A stretch of 64,000 nucleotides of DNA from an uncultured Parvularculaceae bacterium (GCA_913055785.1 CAJXLJ010000012.1:1-64000); one strand, 5' to 3'; positions 8,386-18,234 are shown, counted from the first letter of the stretch. The notes: generated from the letters alone by a model not told the origin. Made by a program: numbers and translations.

Positions 8386-9732
8386 ATGCGCCTGAGCCGC
8401 TATTACCTGCCTGTCCTGAGAGAGACGCCTGCTGACGCCCAGATCGCCTCGCACCGGATGATGCTGCGCGCCGGCATGATCCGTCAGGAAGGAGCGGGGA
8501 TTTACGCATGGCTGCCGCTTGGCTTCCGGGTGCTGAAGAAGATCGAGCAGATCGTCCGCGAGGAGCAGGACCGCGCCGGCGCTGTCGAGATGTTGATGCC
8601 GACGATCCAGCAGGCCGAGCTCTGGCGCGAAAGCGGTCGCTATGACGCCTATGGCAAGGAAATGCTCCGCATCGTCGACCGGCATGACCGCGAAATGCTG
8701 TTCGGTCCGACCAATGAGGAAATGATCACTGAGATATTCCGGGCCGGCGTGCGGTCCTACAAGGACCTCCCGAAGCTGCTTTATCATATCCAGTGGAAAT
8801 TCCGCGATGAGGTGCGTCCGCGTTTCGGCGTCATGCGCGGTCGCGAATTTCTGATGAAGGACACCTATTCCTTCGATATCGACGAAGAAAGCGCGCGTGC
8901 GAACTACAATCGCATGTTCGTCGCCTATTTGCGTACATTTGCGCGCATGGGGCTCAAGGCCATTCCGATGCGCGCCGATACGGGACCGATCGGCGGCGAC
9001 TTGAGTCACGAGTTTATTATTCTCGCGGATACGGGCGAGAGCGCGGTGTTCTGCGACAAGCGGCTTGTTGAAATGCCGACGCCGAAAAAGGACATCGATT
9101 TCGACGGCGACCTGCAACCGGTCGTCGATCAGTTCACGTCTCATTATGCGGCGACCGACGAGATGCACGACGATACCGCCTTTGCGAAGGACGTCGCGGA
9201 AGAAAACCGCATCGCCGCGCGCGGCATCGAGGTCGGACATATCTTCTTCTTTGGCACGAAATATTCCGAGCCCATGAAGGCTTACGTGGCGGGCCCGGAT
9301 GGCAAGGATATCCCAGTGCAGATGGGGTCTTACGGCGTCGGCGTTTCCCGGCTCGCCGGCGGAATCATTGAGGCGTTCCATGACGATGACGGGTGCAAAT
9401 GGCCGATGGCTGTCGCTCCCTATCATGTAGGGCTCGTCAACCTCAAAGCCGGGGACGAGAAAACCGACAAGCTGTGCGAGGAGCTCTATCGCTCCTTAAC
9501 AGCCGCCGGCGTTGAAGTGCTTTATGACGACACAGCCTCACGGCCGGGCGAAAAGTTCGCGCGCATGGATTTGATCGGGCTTCCTTATCAGGTGGTCATT
9601 GGTCCGCGCGGCCTTGAAAACGGCGCCGCCGAGGTCAAGCGCCGCAGCGACGGCGCGCGTGAAGAAATTGCGCTCGACAAGGTAGCCGATCACATCGCCG
9701 CTGCAGTAAAAGACGCGCTCCGTTACGACTGA
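8386..9732 (+). CDS. proS: Prolyl-tRNA synthetase (short form without editing insertion)
   Basis: A 448-residue class II synthetase that charges tRNA-Pro. Motifs include [46 protein letters not shown] (motif 2) and [10 protein letters not shown] (motif 3), followed by an anticodon-binding domain with [11 protein letters not shown]. At about 440 residues it is the short alphaproteobacterial type, lacking the ~180-residue INS editing domain of E. coli ProRS; proofreading of Ala-tRNA-Pro would then need a separate deacylase. A GAGAAGAAG site precedes the ATG. The gene is followed by lolC/E, as in many relatives, although here a minus-strand gene intervenes. Confidence 0.96.
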   Translation: MRLSRYYLPVLRETPADAQIASHRMMLRAGMIRQEGAGIYAWLPLGFRVLKKIEQIVREEQDRAGAVEMLMPTIQQAELWRESGRYDAYGKEMLRIVDRHDREMLFGPTNEEMITEIFRAGVRSYKDLPKLLYHIQWKFRDEVRPRFGVMRGREFLMKDTYSFDIDEESARANYNRMFVAYLRTFARMGLKAIPMRADTGPIGGDLSHEFIILADTGESAVFCDKRLVEMPTPKKDIDFDGDLQPVVDQFTSHYAATDEMHDDTAFAKDVAEENRIAARGIEVGHIFFFGTKYSEPMKAYVAGPDGKDIPVQMGSYGVGVSRLAGGIIEAFHDDDGCKWPMAVAPYHVGLVNLKAGDEKTDKLCEELYRSLTAAGVEVLYDDTASRPGEKFARMDLIGLPYQVVIGPRGLENGAAEVKRRSDGAREEIALDKVADHIAAAVKDALRYD

Positions 9733-9740
9733 ATTCAACT

Positions 9741-10181
9741 TCAGGATTTATGCTTCGCTTCGGGCAGCTTCGTGATGATCGCAAGGCTAGCCGCGCCGAG
9801 CATGATGCCGCCGGTCGCCAGCGCCTGCAGTAACGGTCCGTAATTTTCGCCGACCTTTTCAAGCACCGTCCAGGAACTGCTTACGGCGGCGATCGCCGCC
9901 AGCACCGGCGCGATGATGCTGCGCACGAATGTAACGAAGAGATTACGGACGAAGCGGATCGTAAAGCCGATGCCGCCGGCTTCTCTCCAGGCGGAGAGGG
10001 CGTCGGTGAAGACCGACCAGGCCCAGTAGACCGCGCCTGCGCCGCCGAGGAAATAGCTGGCGTTGGTGATGCTGGCGGGCAGTTCGACCCCGTCGCCATA
10101 TTGCTGCACCGCCCACAGGCCGCCGGCGAACATCACGCCCGCAAGCAGCAAATACGCGAAAACCTTCTCAAAAGCGCCCAC
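9741..10181 (-). CDS. Small multi-spanning membrane protein, unknown
   Basis: A 146-residue protein with about three to four hydrophobic segments: near residues 6-25, 41-60, 81-100 and 118-136. It starts at GTG with a GAGGGG site six bases upstream. It is not one of the proS-lol genes and lies convergent with proS. I see no motif that assigns a family. Confidence 0.6.
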   Translation of the reverse strand: MGAFEKVFAYLLLAGVMFAGGLWAVQQYGDGVELPASITNASYFLGGAGAVYWAWSVFTDALSAWREAGGIGFTIRFVRNLFVTFVRSIIAPVLAAIAAVSSSWTVLEKVGENYGPLLQALATGGIMLGAASLAIITKLPEAKHKS

Positions 10182-10329
10182 GAGACACCCCTCATTCCCC
10201 GAATAACGCTATATTGAACGCCAGAACGCCGCCCACTTCAACCGGCGCCTCAATATGGACAGAAGTCGCGGACATGGCTTAGACCGGAGCCCCGCCGCAG
10301 CCCTGTCGTCAGCGAGAACGCCAAAACCC

Positions 10330-11604
10330 ATGCCATCATCCGCAACCAGGCCTTTTTCTTTCTTCGAGTGGATGGTGGCGCGGCGCTATCTCGGCGCCAC
10401 CCGTTCGGGCAAGGGCGTCTCCCTGATCTCCATCATAGCATTTGCCGGCATCATGCTGGCGGTTGCTACGCTGATTATCGTCATGTCGGTAATGCAGGGG
10501 TTTCGGGCCAAGCTGCTCGAACAGATGCTTGGTCTTAACGGTCATATTTTCGTGCAGATGAACGAGCAGCCGGAGGCGATCGACGATCTCGTTCGCGAGA
10601 TTGAAACCGTTCCCGGCGTCGTCAACGCCGCACCGCTGATACAGGCGCCCGCCTACGCGACGTCTTCCGCTAATGGCGAAGTGGCGCTGGTGCGCGGGAT
10701 GCGCAAAACCGACCTCCTTGAAATCACGGACATCGTGGAGTCGGTTCGCGACGGTTCTCTCAACGGTTTCGGGGAAGGCAATTACGGCGGTAACCGCATT
10801 GTCCTCGGGTCAGGTCTCGCCGCGAAGCTTGGCATACGCGCCGGCGACGGCGTGACCCTGACGACCAATGGCGGTTCTGAAACCGCATTCGGGCGCATTC
10901 CAGTCCGGTCAAAGACCTATGTGGTCGGTGCGGTCTTTCAGGTCGACAATTCGCAATATGACACGACCATTATCTTCATGCCTTACGAACAGGCGAAGCT
11001 ATTCTTTCAGGCGTCAGGCGCTGGAGAACAGATCGAGGTGCGGGTTAGCGACCCTGACGGATTCGCTGCGCTCGTCCCGCCAATCCGGGAGATTGTGGGC
11101 GAGCGGCATATGACAGACTGGACGCGGATAATCGGCCCCTATTTCGACGCGCTCAAAATCGAGCGCAACGTCATGCGCATCATTCTGATGCTGATCATCG
11201 CTATGGCCGCGCTTAATATCATCACGGGCCTCGTCATGCTGGTGAAGGACAAGACCGGCGATATCGCAATCCTGCGCACCATGGGCGCGACGCAAAGCTC
11301 CGTCATGCGTATTTTCTTTCTGTCCGGCGCCTTGATTGGCGTCTTGGGAACCTTCGCCGGCGTCATTCTGGGCTCGTTATTCGTTATCAATATTGACGTG
11401 ATTGAAGATTTCCTGTCCTGGGTCTTCAATATGGAATTGTTCAATCCTGAAATATATTATTTCAGTGAAATTCCGGCCCAGATGCAGGCGCATGAAATCG
11501 TCATCATTGTCGGCTGGTCGCTCTTTATGTCGTTTGTCGCGACGATTTACCCTGCATGGCGCGCGGCTCGACTCGATCCCGTCGAAGCGCTGCGATACGA
11601 ATGA
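10330..11604 (+). CDS. Lipoprotein-releasing ABC transporter permease LolC/LolE
   Basis: A 424-residue inner-membrane permease that releases outer-membrane lipoproteins to LolA. The N-terminus FFEWMVARRYLGATR, then SLISIIAFAGIMLAVATLII and VMQGFRAKLLEQMLGLNGHI, is the LolC/E pattern. A large periplasmic MacB-like domain and three C-terminal helices follow, ending in the coupling segment YPAWRAARLDPVEALRYE. An upstream in-frame ATG at 10255 would add 25 residues not seen in the family, so 10330 is preferred. Alphaproteobacteria usually have one LolC/E gene upstream of lolD; here a SnoaL-like gene lies between. Confidence 0.92.
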   Translation: MPSSATRPFSFFEWMVARRYLGATRSGKGVSLISIIAFAGIMLAVATLIIVMSVMQGFRAKLLEQMLGLNGHIFVQMNEQPEAIDDLVREIETVPGVVNAAPLIQAPAYATSSANGEVALVRGMRKTDLLEITDIVESVRDGSLNGFGEGNYGGNRIVLGSGLAAKLGIRAGDGVTLTTNGGSETAFGRIPVRSKTYVVGAVFQVDNSQYDTTIIFMPYEQAKLFFQASGAGEQIEVRVSDPDGFAALVPPIREIVGERHMTDWTRIIGPYFDALKIERNVMRIILMLIIAMAALNIITGLVMLVKDKTGDIAILRTMGATQSSVMRIFFLSGALIGVLGTFAGVILGSLFVINIDVIEDFLSWVFNMELFNPEIYYFSEIPAQMQAHEIVIIVGWSLFMSFVATIYPAWRAARLDPVEALRYE

Positions 11605-11612
11605 GGTCCGTC

Positions 11613-11987
11613 ATGACGTTGAGCGAACAAAAATTCGAACAATGGCTGCGCGACTATGGCGCGGCGTGGCAGGCGCGGGATGCAGACGCCTTCACCGCGC
11701 TTTTCGAGCAAGAAGCGCTCTATTACTGGACGCCGTTCGATGCGCCGAAAAAAGGCCATGAAGAGATCGCTTCTGCATTCGCCACAGCCGTCCTGAACCA
11801 GCGCGATATCGATTTCGGCGCACGGCTCTTATATGTGCAAGCCCAGCTCGGCGCCGCTCACTGGAGCTGCGCGTTCACGCGCGAAGGTACGGGCAAGCGC
11901 GTACATCTGGACGGCATTTTCGTGGTGCAGTTTGAGGAGGGCGGTAATGCGCTCTCGTTTAGGGAGTGGTGGCATTCCGATGAATAG
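11613..11987 (+). CDS. SnoaL-like / NTF2-fold protein inserted in the lol operon
   Basis: A 124-residue single-domain protein with the NTF2-like pattern: helix WLRDYGAAWQARDADAFTALF, then EALYYWTPFD, KKGHEEIASAFATAV and a final strand FREWWHSDE. Such folds act as small isomerases, hydrolases or binding modules. The start was set at the second ATG, with GAGG six bases upstream; another ATG overlaps the lolC/E stop. Its end overlaps lolD by 8 bp, so it is translationally tied to both transporter genes. A role with Lol is inference from position only. Confidence 0.75.
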   Translation: MTLSEQKFEQWLRDYGAAWQARDADAFTALFEQEALYYWTPFDAPKKGHEEIASAFATAVLNQRDIDFGARLLYVQAQLGAAHWSCAFTREGTGKRVHLDGIFVVQFEEGGNALSFREWWHSDE

Positions 11988-12672
11988 CAGCGGCGCAGAA
12001 GCGCTCCATCTCGACGGTATTGCACGGCGCTATGGGGAGCTGGTGATCCTCGAAAAAGTCGACTTTCGTCTCCGTCGCGGCGAGACGGTCGCCCTGCTTG
12101 GTCCTTCCGGTTCGGGCAAGTCGTCGCTCCTGCACATCGCTGGTCTTCTCGAGGCGCCTTCGGAAGGGGAAGTGCGGATTGCGGGCGTTGCAACATCGAT
12201 GCTCAATGACGCGGCGAAAACCCGTCTCCGACGTGATGCGCTCGGGTTCGTCTATCAGTTCCATCACCTGCTGCCGGAGTTTTCAGCCCTCGACAATGTT
12301 GCGCTGCCGCGCCTGATCAGCGGCGAGAAGAAATCCGCGGCCGAGGCGGAAGCGGCAAGGCTTTTAACCGCGCTCGGTCTTGGCGAAAGGCTTACCCATC
12401 AGCCGGGTCAATTGTCCGGCGGGGAGCAACAACGAACGGCAATCGCGCGGGCGCTCGCCAACAAGCCGGAACTGCTGCTAGCGGATGAACCAACCGGCAA
12501 CCTCGATCCGAAAACTTCCGACCTTGTGTTTGACGCGCTTTTAAAAATTGTACGTGAAGAAGGGCTCGCTGCGCTAGTCGCCACGCACGACCAGCGGCTC
12601 GCCTCCCGCATGGACCGGGTTGTAGCGATCAGGAACCAACGGCTTGTCGAGATCGAGAAGGCGCCAGCCTAA
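11980..12672 (+). CDS. lolD: Lipoprotein-releasing ABC transporter ATPase LolD
   Basis: A 230-residue ATPase that powers LolC/E. Walker A GPSGSGKS is at residues 41-48. The signature LSGGEQQRTAIARAL, Walker B LLLADEPTGNLD and the switch ATHD follow in order. VYQFHHLLPEFSALDNV is the Q-loop region typical of LolD. The ATG lies within the end of the SnoaL-like gene. Its stop overlaps the stop of the convergent cfa gene. In many relatives dnaE follows lolD; it does not here. Confidence 0.95.
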   Translation: MNSSGAEALHLDGIARRYGELVILEKVDFRLRRGETVALLGPSGSGKSSLLHIAGLLEAPSEGEVRIAGVATSMLNDAAKTRLRRDALGFVYQFHHLLPEFSALDNVALPRLISGEKKSAAEAEAARLLTALGLGERLTHQPGQLSGGEQQRTAIARALANKPELLLADEPTGNLDPKTSDLVFDALLKIVREEGLAALVATHDQRLASRMDRVVAIRNQRLVEIEKAPA

Positions 12673-13892
12673 CTGCGCGACGCGGCGACCTGGCGGACAT
12701 TGGTGGTTCCCGCTTTGAAGCCCGCTTCGCAGTAGGAAAGATAAAACTCCCAGAGCTTCTTGAAGCGATCGTCGAATCCGAGCGGCCTGATCTCATCCCA
12801 GCGGGCGAGAAAACGGTCATGCCAATCGCGTAAGGTGCGCGCGTAATCCTCGCCGAATTCCGAAACGCTGCGCATTTTTAGGCCAGCCTTGGCGATCAAT
12901 TCGTCGAGCACTTTCGGGCTCGGCAATTCGCCGCCCGGAAAGACATAACGCTGGATGAAATCTGTCGACTTGATATAGCGTTCGAAAAAGCGATCAGCGA
13001 TAGTGATGATTTGCAGCCCCGCCACGCCGCCGGGCTTTAATATGCTGCGCACCTTGTCAAAATAGGTCTGCCAGTACTGCTGGCCTACAGCTTCGAACAT
13101 TTCGATGGAAGCGACCTTGTCGAAACTCTCCTTGACGTCACGGTAATCCTGGAGTCGAAACTCAACCTTGTCATTGAGACCTGCACGGAAAATCCGTTCG
13201 CGAGCATATTCATACTGCGATGGCGACAGAGTAAGACCTGTCACATGGGCGCCGACTTCCTTTGCCGCATATTCAGCAAAACCGCCCCAGCCGGAGCCAA
13301 TCTCCAGAACCCGTTCGCCGGGCTTGAGGTCTATGGATTGAGCGAGAGACTTGTATTTGTCGATCTGGGCTTCCGACAGGTCCTCGCCCGAACGCACGAA
13401 ACGGGCTGACGAATAGGTCATCGTAGGATCGAGCCATTTTTCATAAAAGCTGTTGCCGAGATCGTAATGTGCGATGATATTCCGCTGCGACCCTTTGCGC
13501 GTGTTCCTGTTGAAACGGTGATGGAGATTCTGAAAGAAACTCACAACCGCCGAAGCCTTGAACACCTCCTGCACATGGTCGGCGTTACGAGCGAAAATAT
13601 AAAGACATGCTGAAAGATCCGGGGTCTCCCATTCGCCGTCGGCGTAACTTTCAAAAAACCCAATATCGCCGCCGAACAGCGTACGGCGCGCAAAATTGTA
13701 ATCCTTGACGATAATAACCGCCTCGGCCTCGCGTTCCTCGAAGCCTTCAAACCTGATCTTCCTGTTATCGGGCAGGATGAAGGTGAGCGCGCCGTAATGA
13801 ATACGCGCGCAGATCCGGCAAATTTGTCGGAAGAAGAAGGGCAGGCGCGCAAGCGCGTTCCTGTCCGTCGGCGATATGACCGCCATGTTCAT
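12669..13892 (-). CDS. cfa: Cyclopropane-fatty-acyl-phospholipid synthase
   Basis: A 407-residue SAM-dependent methyltransferase that adds a methylene bridge to unsaturated acyl chains of membrane phospholipids. The N-terminal lipid-binding domain precedes IIAHYDLGNSFYEKWLDPTM, the SAM site VLEIGSGWGG at residues 195-204, and SIEMFEAVGQQYW and FIQRYVFPGGELPS, all CFA synthase marks. It lies 61 bp downstream of the photolyase gene on the same strand. In Rhodobacter relatives both enzymes belong to the sigmaE-ChrR singlet-oxygen response; shared control here is inference. Confidence 0.93.
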   Translation of the reverse strand: MNMAVISPTDRNALARLPFFFRQICRICARIHYGALTFILPDNRKIRFEGFEEREAEAVIIVKDYNFARRTLFGGDIGFFESYADGEWETPDLSACLYIFARNADHVQEVFKASAVVSFFQNLHHRFNRNTRKGSQRNIIAHYDLGNSFYEKWLDPTMTYSSARFVRSGEDLSEAQIDKYKSLAQSIDLKPGERVLEIGSGWGGFAEYAAKEVGAHVTGLTLSPSQYEYARERIFRAGLNDKVEFRLQDYRDVKESFDKVASIEMFEAVGQQYWQTYFDKVRSILKPGGVAGLQIITIADRFFERYIKSTDFIQRYVFPGGELPSPKVLDELIAKAGLKMRSVSEFGEDYARTLRDWHDRFLARWDEIRPLGFDDRFKKLWEFYLSYCEAGFKAGTTNVRQVAASRS

Positions 13893-13953
13893 ATCAAGCG
13901 CACCTCGAAGTCAGATTGACGTCAACGCCCGCCTTTCGGCGGCTTTTGAGAAC

Positions 13954-15390
13954 CTAACCGCCCTTGATCGCATCATAGCATCGAAGGGCCCGCTTACGCG
14001 CTACACTATGATCTATAATAGGAATTGGATAAGTTTTTCCAAGGGTTATGCCTGCTTTTTCCAGCGCAGAAACGGGCGCGGTCCATGGCGCATGGATGAA
14101 TTTCTTAGGTAAATCCGCGAGTTCCGGGACATAGCAGCGCACATAGTCCCCATCCGGATCGAATTTTTCGCCCTGCGTAACGGGGTTGAAAATGCGAAAA
14201 TAAGGGGCGGCGTCGGCGCCGCTGCCGGCGACCCATTGCCAGCTTGCAGCATTGTTGGCGATATCCGCGTCGACCAGCGTATCGCGAAACCAGGCTTCGC
14301 CTTTGCGCCAGTCAATCAACAAATCCTTGAGGAGAAAACTCGCGACGATCATGCGCACGCGATTGTGCATCCAGCCCGTACGCCAGAGCTGGCGCATGCC
14401 GGCGTCAACAATCGGAAAGCCGGTCATCCCGCGCGTCCAGGCCTTGAATGCGGGTTCATCTTCGCGCCAAGGAAAGTCTTTAAAATTTTGACGGAGCGGT
14501 TGGCTGACAAGTGTCAGATTGTTGAAGAGAATGTTGTAGGAGAATTCTCGCCAGGCGATTTCCGAGAGGAACTTCTCACCGTTATTCGGACCGATTGCGC
14601 CGGCCGCCATTCCCGTATGTATTGCGCGCCAGATTTGCACCGGGCTGATTTCACCGAATGCGAGATGTGGAGAGAGCCGAGACGTGGACTCGAAATCCGG
14701 GCGATCTCTTTGATCGGCGTAGTCTTCGATGATGTGCGTGAGAAATCGTTTCAGCTGTTCTTGCGCGCCTTTCTCACCCGGCTTCCAGACGCCATCAAAT
14801 TCTTTCGCCCAGTTCGGCGCATATGGGAGAAGGCCCCAGTCATCGAGGTGATCGCTGCTGATCGCGTCCGCGCCTTTTATTTTTCTGATCTTCGGCAGGG
14901 GATCTCGGGCGGGACCTAGATTTCTTAGTGCTTTCCAAAACGGCGTGAAAACCGAATAGGCGCCGCCGGTTTTGGTTTTGACTTCCCAGGGCTCGCGCAA
15001 GAGCGCGCCATTGAAGGTCGCAACGTCAACACCTTGCTCATGGAGTTCAGCCTTCAGCGCCTTGTCGGTGTCGACCAGCGGGCCTTCATAGCGCCGGTTC
15101 CAGAATACGTGCGACGCTCCTGTTTCGGCGATAACGGATTTAACGGATTCAGCACTCTCACCGCGTCGCAGGACCAGAGAAGCACCTGCTTTTTCAAGAG
15201 CTTCACTCAAAGATTTCAAAGAATGGTGAAGCCACCAGCGGGACGCGGCGCCCGGCGCATAAGAGAGATTTTCATCAAGCACGTAGAGCGCGACGACCGG
15301 CGCTCCGCACGCACGCGCCGCATGAAGCGCCGGATTATCCTCCAGACGCAGATCGTTGCGAAACCAGACCAAGGCGGGCGCTTGGCTCAT
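13954..15390 (-). CDS. phrB: Deoxyribodipyrimidine photolyase (class I)
   Basis: A 478-residue light-driven DNA repair flavoprotein. The N-terminal Rossmann antenna domain starts ALVWFRNDLRLEDNPAL. The FAD domain contains TRGMTGFPIVDAGMRQLW, GWMHNRVRMIVASFL, and DADIANNAASWQWVAGSGAD then FRIFNP, the diagnostic photolyase/cryptochrome series including the tryptophan-rich electron path. The overall fit is to CPD class I photolyase. It begins 36 bp after kdsD on the same strand, so it may read through from kdsD and continue into cfa. No ribosome site is obvious before the ATG. Confidence 0.94.
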   Translation of the reverse strand: MSQAPALVWFRNDLRLEDNPALHAARACGAPVVALYVLDENLSYAPGAASRWWLHHSLKSLSEALEKAGASLVLRRGESAESVKSVIAETGASHVFWNRRYEGPLVDTDKALKAELHEQGVDVATFNGALLREPWEVKTKTGGAYSVFTPFWKALRNLGPARDPLPKIRKIKGADAISSDHLDDWGLLPYAPNWAKEFDGVWKPGEKGAQEQLKRFLTHIIEDYADQRDRPDFESTSRLSPHLAFGEISPVQIWRAIHTGMAAGAIGPNNGEKFLSEIAWREFSYNILFNNLTLVSQPLRQNFKDFPWREDEPAFKAWTRGMTGFPIVDAGMRQLWRTGWMHNRVRMIVASFLLKDLLIDWRKGEAWFRDTLVDADIANNAASWQWVAGSGADAAPYFRIFNPVTQGEKFDPDGDYVRCYVPELADLPKKFIHAPWTAPVSALEKAGITLGKTYPIPIIDHSVARKRALRCYDAIKGG

Positions 15391-15426
15391 GATACGAATG
15401 TGATTTCGCGCCTCATGCTGACGCCG

Positions 15427-16380
15427 TCAAAGGACGCCGATCGAGAGGCAATCATGGACATGAACGATGCCGATCGGGCGCCTGTCTTTGACCACAAACA
15501 GCGCAGTGATCTTTTCCCGGCTCATCAACGCCAGAACATCGCCGGCAAGCGCTTCGGGCGGCGAGGTGCGGGGCCCTTCGGTCATCACTTCCCTGGCGGT
15601 CATGACGGCGAGGTCGGCGCGGTAATGACGGCGCAAATCGCCGTCCGTAATGATGCCGATCAGCGCGCCGTCCTTGTCGACGACGCCGGCGCAGCCGAAC
15701 CCGCCGTCCGTGATGATCTTCACCACGTCGAGCATGCCGGTGTCGGGCGAGGCGAGGGGAAGCTTGTCTGCGTCATGCATGAGATCGGTGACGCGCTTCA
15801 GCGCCGCGCCGAGATTGCCGCCGGGATGGAAGCCCTGAAAGTCGTCAGCGGTGAAGCCGCGATCGCGCAGCAGCGCCACCGCCAGCGCATCGCCCGCGGC
15901 CATCATCATCGTCGTCGATGTGGTCGGCGCCCGCGTTTCGCCGCAGGCCTCGCGCATCGGCGGCAGGATGAAAGCGGCGGCGGCGGTCTTGGCGAGGGTA
16001 GAATCGGACTGAAACGTCATCGCCGCAACGGGAATTGAAAAACGCCTTGCATAGGCGAGAAGATCGCCGAGTTCGGCGGTTTCCCCTGATTTGGACAAGG
16101 CGAGGATGACGTCTTTCGGCGAAATCATACCGAGATCGCCGTGGCTCGCTTCGGCCGGGTGCACGAACATCGCCGGCGAGCCCGTCGAGGAGAGGGTGGC
16201 GGCGAGCTTGCGGGCGACATGGCCGGATTTGCCCATGCCGGTGACAACGATCCTGCCGGCGGCGGCTTTCAGGAGATCGACGACCCCCGCAAAGCGCTCG
16301 TCGAGCGCGCTTTTAAGGGCTTCGAGCCCTGAAATTTCAAGCTCGATGACCTCGGACGCGATCTCGAGATATTTGGTCAT
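15427..16380 (-). CDS. kdsD: Arabinose-5-phosphate isomerase KdsD/KpsF
   Basis: A 317-residue isomerase that makes D-arabinose 5-phosphate from ribulose 5-phosphate, the first step to Kdo. An SIS domain carries VVTGMGKSGHVARK (47-54 core), EASHGDLGM and SKSGET. A pair of CBS domains follows, with GVVDKDGALIGIITDGDLRR. The start was placed at the ATG with GGAG seven bases upstream; a reading from 16407 lacks a ribosome site. It is divergent from kdsA, 103 bp away, so the two Kdo genes may share a regulatory region. Confidence 0.94.
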   Translation of the reverse strand: MTKYLEIASEVIELEISGLEALKSALDERFAGVVDLLKAAAGRIVVTGMGKSGHVARKLAATLSSTGSPAMFVHPAEASHGDLGMISPKDVILALSKSGETAELGDLLAYARRFSIPVAAMTFQSDSTLAKTAAAAFILPPMREACGETRAPTTSTTMMMAAGDALAVALLRDRGFTADDFQGFHPGGNLGAALKRVTDLMHDADKLPLASPDTGMLDVVKIITDGGFGCAGVVDKDGALIGIITDGDLRRHYRADLAVMTAREVMTEGPRTSPPEALAGDVLALMSREKITALFVVKDRRPIGIVHVHDCLSIGVL

Positions 16381-16483
16381 GGGCGGGCTCCGGCCAGCGC
16401 CGCGCAATTAAGGCGGCTATTGCCCTTGAGGCGGGCGCGGTTCATTTAAGGGATGTTCGCTCAAAACGCTACGGGAGCAAAAT

Positions 16484-17356
16484 ATGGCGGCCGGCAACGC
16501 CAGCGTTAAAATCGAGTTCGGGTCCGGAACTGTTGATATCGGGAATGATCGGCCGCTCGCCGTGTTCGCAGGACCCTGCGCTCTTGAAAGCCGCGAGCAC
16601 GGCCTCGAATGCGCCGCCGCCCTCAAGGAGATTGCAGGGCGGCTCGCCGTCAGCCTCGTCTTCAAGTCCTCCTTCGACAAGGCCAACCGCACCAGCGCCG
16701 GCTCGGCCCGGGGCGTCGGACTCGCCGAGGCGCTTCCGGTCTTTGCGGAAATACGCGAGAGCGTCGGCCTGCCGGTCGTCACCGACGTGCATGAGCCGTC
16801 GCAATGCGCCCGCGTGGCGGAAGCCGCCGACGTCCTGCAGATCCCGGCTTTCCTCTGCCGCCAGACGGACCTGCTGATCGCAGCGGCGAAAACCGGGCGC
16901 GTCATCAAGATCAAGAAGGGGCAGTTCCTTGCTCCATGGGACATGAAGAACGTGGTCGCGAAAGTGCGCGAGAGCGGCAATGACCGCGTGCTGGTTACCG
17001 AACGAGGCGCCAGTTTCGGTTACAACACGCTGATCAGCGACTTCCGGTCGATCCCGATCATGGCGCGGGAGACCGGCTGCCCCGTTGTGTTCGACATCAC
17101 CCATTCCGTGCAGACTCCGGGCGGCGCCGGGACGACGTCCGGCGGCCAGCGGGAATTCGCGCCGACGCTCGCCCGCGCGGCGGCGGCGGTCGGCGTCGCG
17201 GCGGTGTTTGCCGAAACGCATCCAGACCCGGACAACGCGCCTTCCGACGGGCCGAATATGATTCCGCTCGGCAAGTTCGAGGCGTTCCTGAAAGACCTTG
17301 TCGAGATCGACCGCCTCGCGAAGGCGCGGCCGTCCCTGCACGGATTTATCGAATAA
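16484..17356 (+). CDS. kdsA: 3-deoxy-8-phosphooctulonate synthase
   Basis: A 290-residue enzyme condensing arabinose 5-phosphate with phosphoenolpyruvate to Kdo 8-phosphate, for lipopolysaccharide. Motifs: [59 protein letters not shown], and ATHSVQ-like [11 protein letters not shown]. The cysteine in AGPC is often present in metal-dependent KdsA forms as well as others, so the metal class is not decided. It is divergent from kdsD, and its stop lies 8 bp from the convergent galU stop. Confidence 0.96.
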   Translation: MAAGNASVKIEFGSGTVDIGNDRPLAVFAGPCALESREHGLECAAALKEIAGRLAVSLVFKSSFDKANRTSAGSARGVGLAEALPVFAEIRESVGLPVVTDVHEPSQCARVAEAADVLQIPAFLCRQTDLLIAAAKTGRVIKIKKGQFLAPWDMKNVVAKVRESGNDRVLVTERGASFGYNTLISDFRSIPIMARETGCPVVFDITHSVQTPGGAGTTSGGQREFAPTLARAAAAVGVAAVFAETHPDPDNAPSDGPNMIPLGKFEAFLKDLVEIDRLAKARPSLHGFIE

Positions 17357-17364
17357 GCCGAACC

Positions 17365-18234
17365 CTAGCGGTTTTTTCTGAGAAATTCCGCTAAGCTGTC
17401 GCCCAGTTCGGGATGTTTCAGGCCCAGCGCGACATTGGCCTGCAGCCAACCGAGTTTGGAGCCGCAATCGTGGCTTACACCTTCATATTCGTGAGCGTAG
17501 AACGGCTGCTGTTTCATCAGCGCATCCATGGCGTCGGTGAGCTGGATTTCGCCGCCGGCGCCGCGCGGCGTGTCTTCAAGAAGCTCGAAGATTTCCGGCT
17601 GAAGGATATAGCGTCCGGTGATCGCAAGATTGGACGGCGCCTTGGCGGGCTCCGGCTTCTCGACCATGCCCGACATTTCAAACAGCCGTCCAGTGCGCTC
17701 GCCCTTCGGCGCGACGACGCCGTATTTATTGGTTTCTTCCTGCGCGACTTCCTCGACCGCAATGATATTGCCGCCTGTCTTTTCATATTCGCCGACCATC
17801 TGGGCGAGCGCTGAAGGCTCGGCGTCGATGACCACGTCGGGCAGCGATACGGCGAAAGGTTCATCGCCGACGATATCGCGCGCGCACCAGACCGCATGAC
17901 CAAGGCCCAATGGCGCTTGCTGGCGGGTATAAGAGACCGAGCCGGCGGCGAGGATCGGCTTCCTGACGCTCGCAAGAATGTCGATCTTGCCTTTGGCCTC
18001 GAGCCCGGTTTCCAGCTCGAACGCATGATCGAAATAATCCTCGATCGCGCCTTTGCCGCGGCCGGTGACGAGCACGATATGATCGATGCCGGCATCCAGC
18101 GCTTCGCGCACCACATAGTCGATGAGCGGGCGGTCGACGAGCGGAAGCAGCTCTTTCGGAATCGACTTCGTGGCAGGAAGAACGCGCGTGCCGTAACCGG
18201 CGACGGGGATGACGACTTTTCGTATGGGTTTCAT
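17365..18234 (-). CDS. galU: UTP-glucose-1-phosphate uridylyltransferase
   Basis: A 289-residue nucleotidyltransferase making UDP-glucose for envelope polysaccharides. The N-terminus VVIPVAGYGTRVLPATKSIP and KELLPLVDRPLIDYVVREA is the GalU signature; GLGHAVWCARDIVGDEPFAV and LPDVV mark the substrate site. The chosen ATG has GAAGG six bases upstream; an ATG four codons earlier lacks a ribosome site. It groups with kdsD and kdsA as an envelope sugar neighbourhood. Confidence 0.95.
   Translation of the reverse strand: MKPIRKVVIPVAGYGTRVLPATKSIPKELLPLVDRPLIDYVVREALDAGIDHIVLVTGRGKGAIEDYFDHAFELETGLEAKGKIDILASVRKPILAAGSVSYTRQQAPLGLGHAVWCARDIVGDEPFAVSLPDVVIDAEPSALAQMVGEYEKTGGNIIAVEEVAQEETNKYGVVAPKGERTGRLFEMSGMVEKPEPAKAPSNLAITGRYILQPEIFELLEDTPRGAGGEIQLTDAMDALMKQQPFYAHEYEGVSHDCGSKLGWLQANVALGLKHPELGDSLAEFLRKNR

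Noticed and set aside
7936-9426. Minus-strand open frame of 496 codons over proS
   Set aside because: Fully antisense to an unmistakable prolyl-tRNA synthetase; no motif or ribosome site of its own.
15034-16038. Plus-strand open frame over the photolyase and kdsD genes
   Set aside because: Antisense to two recognised genes, spans their junction, and has no domain signature.
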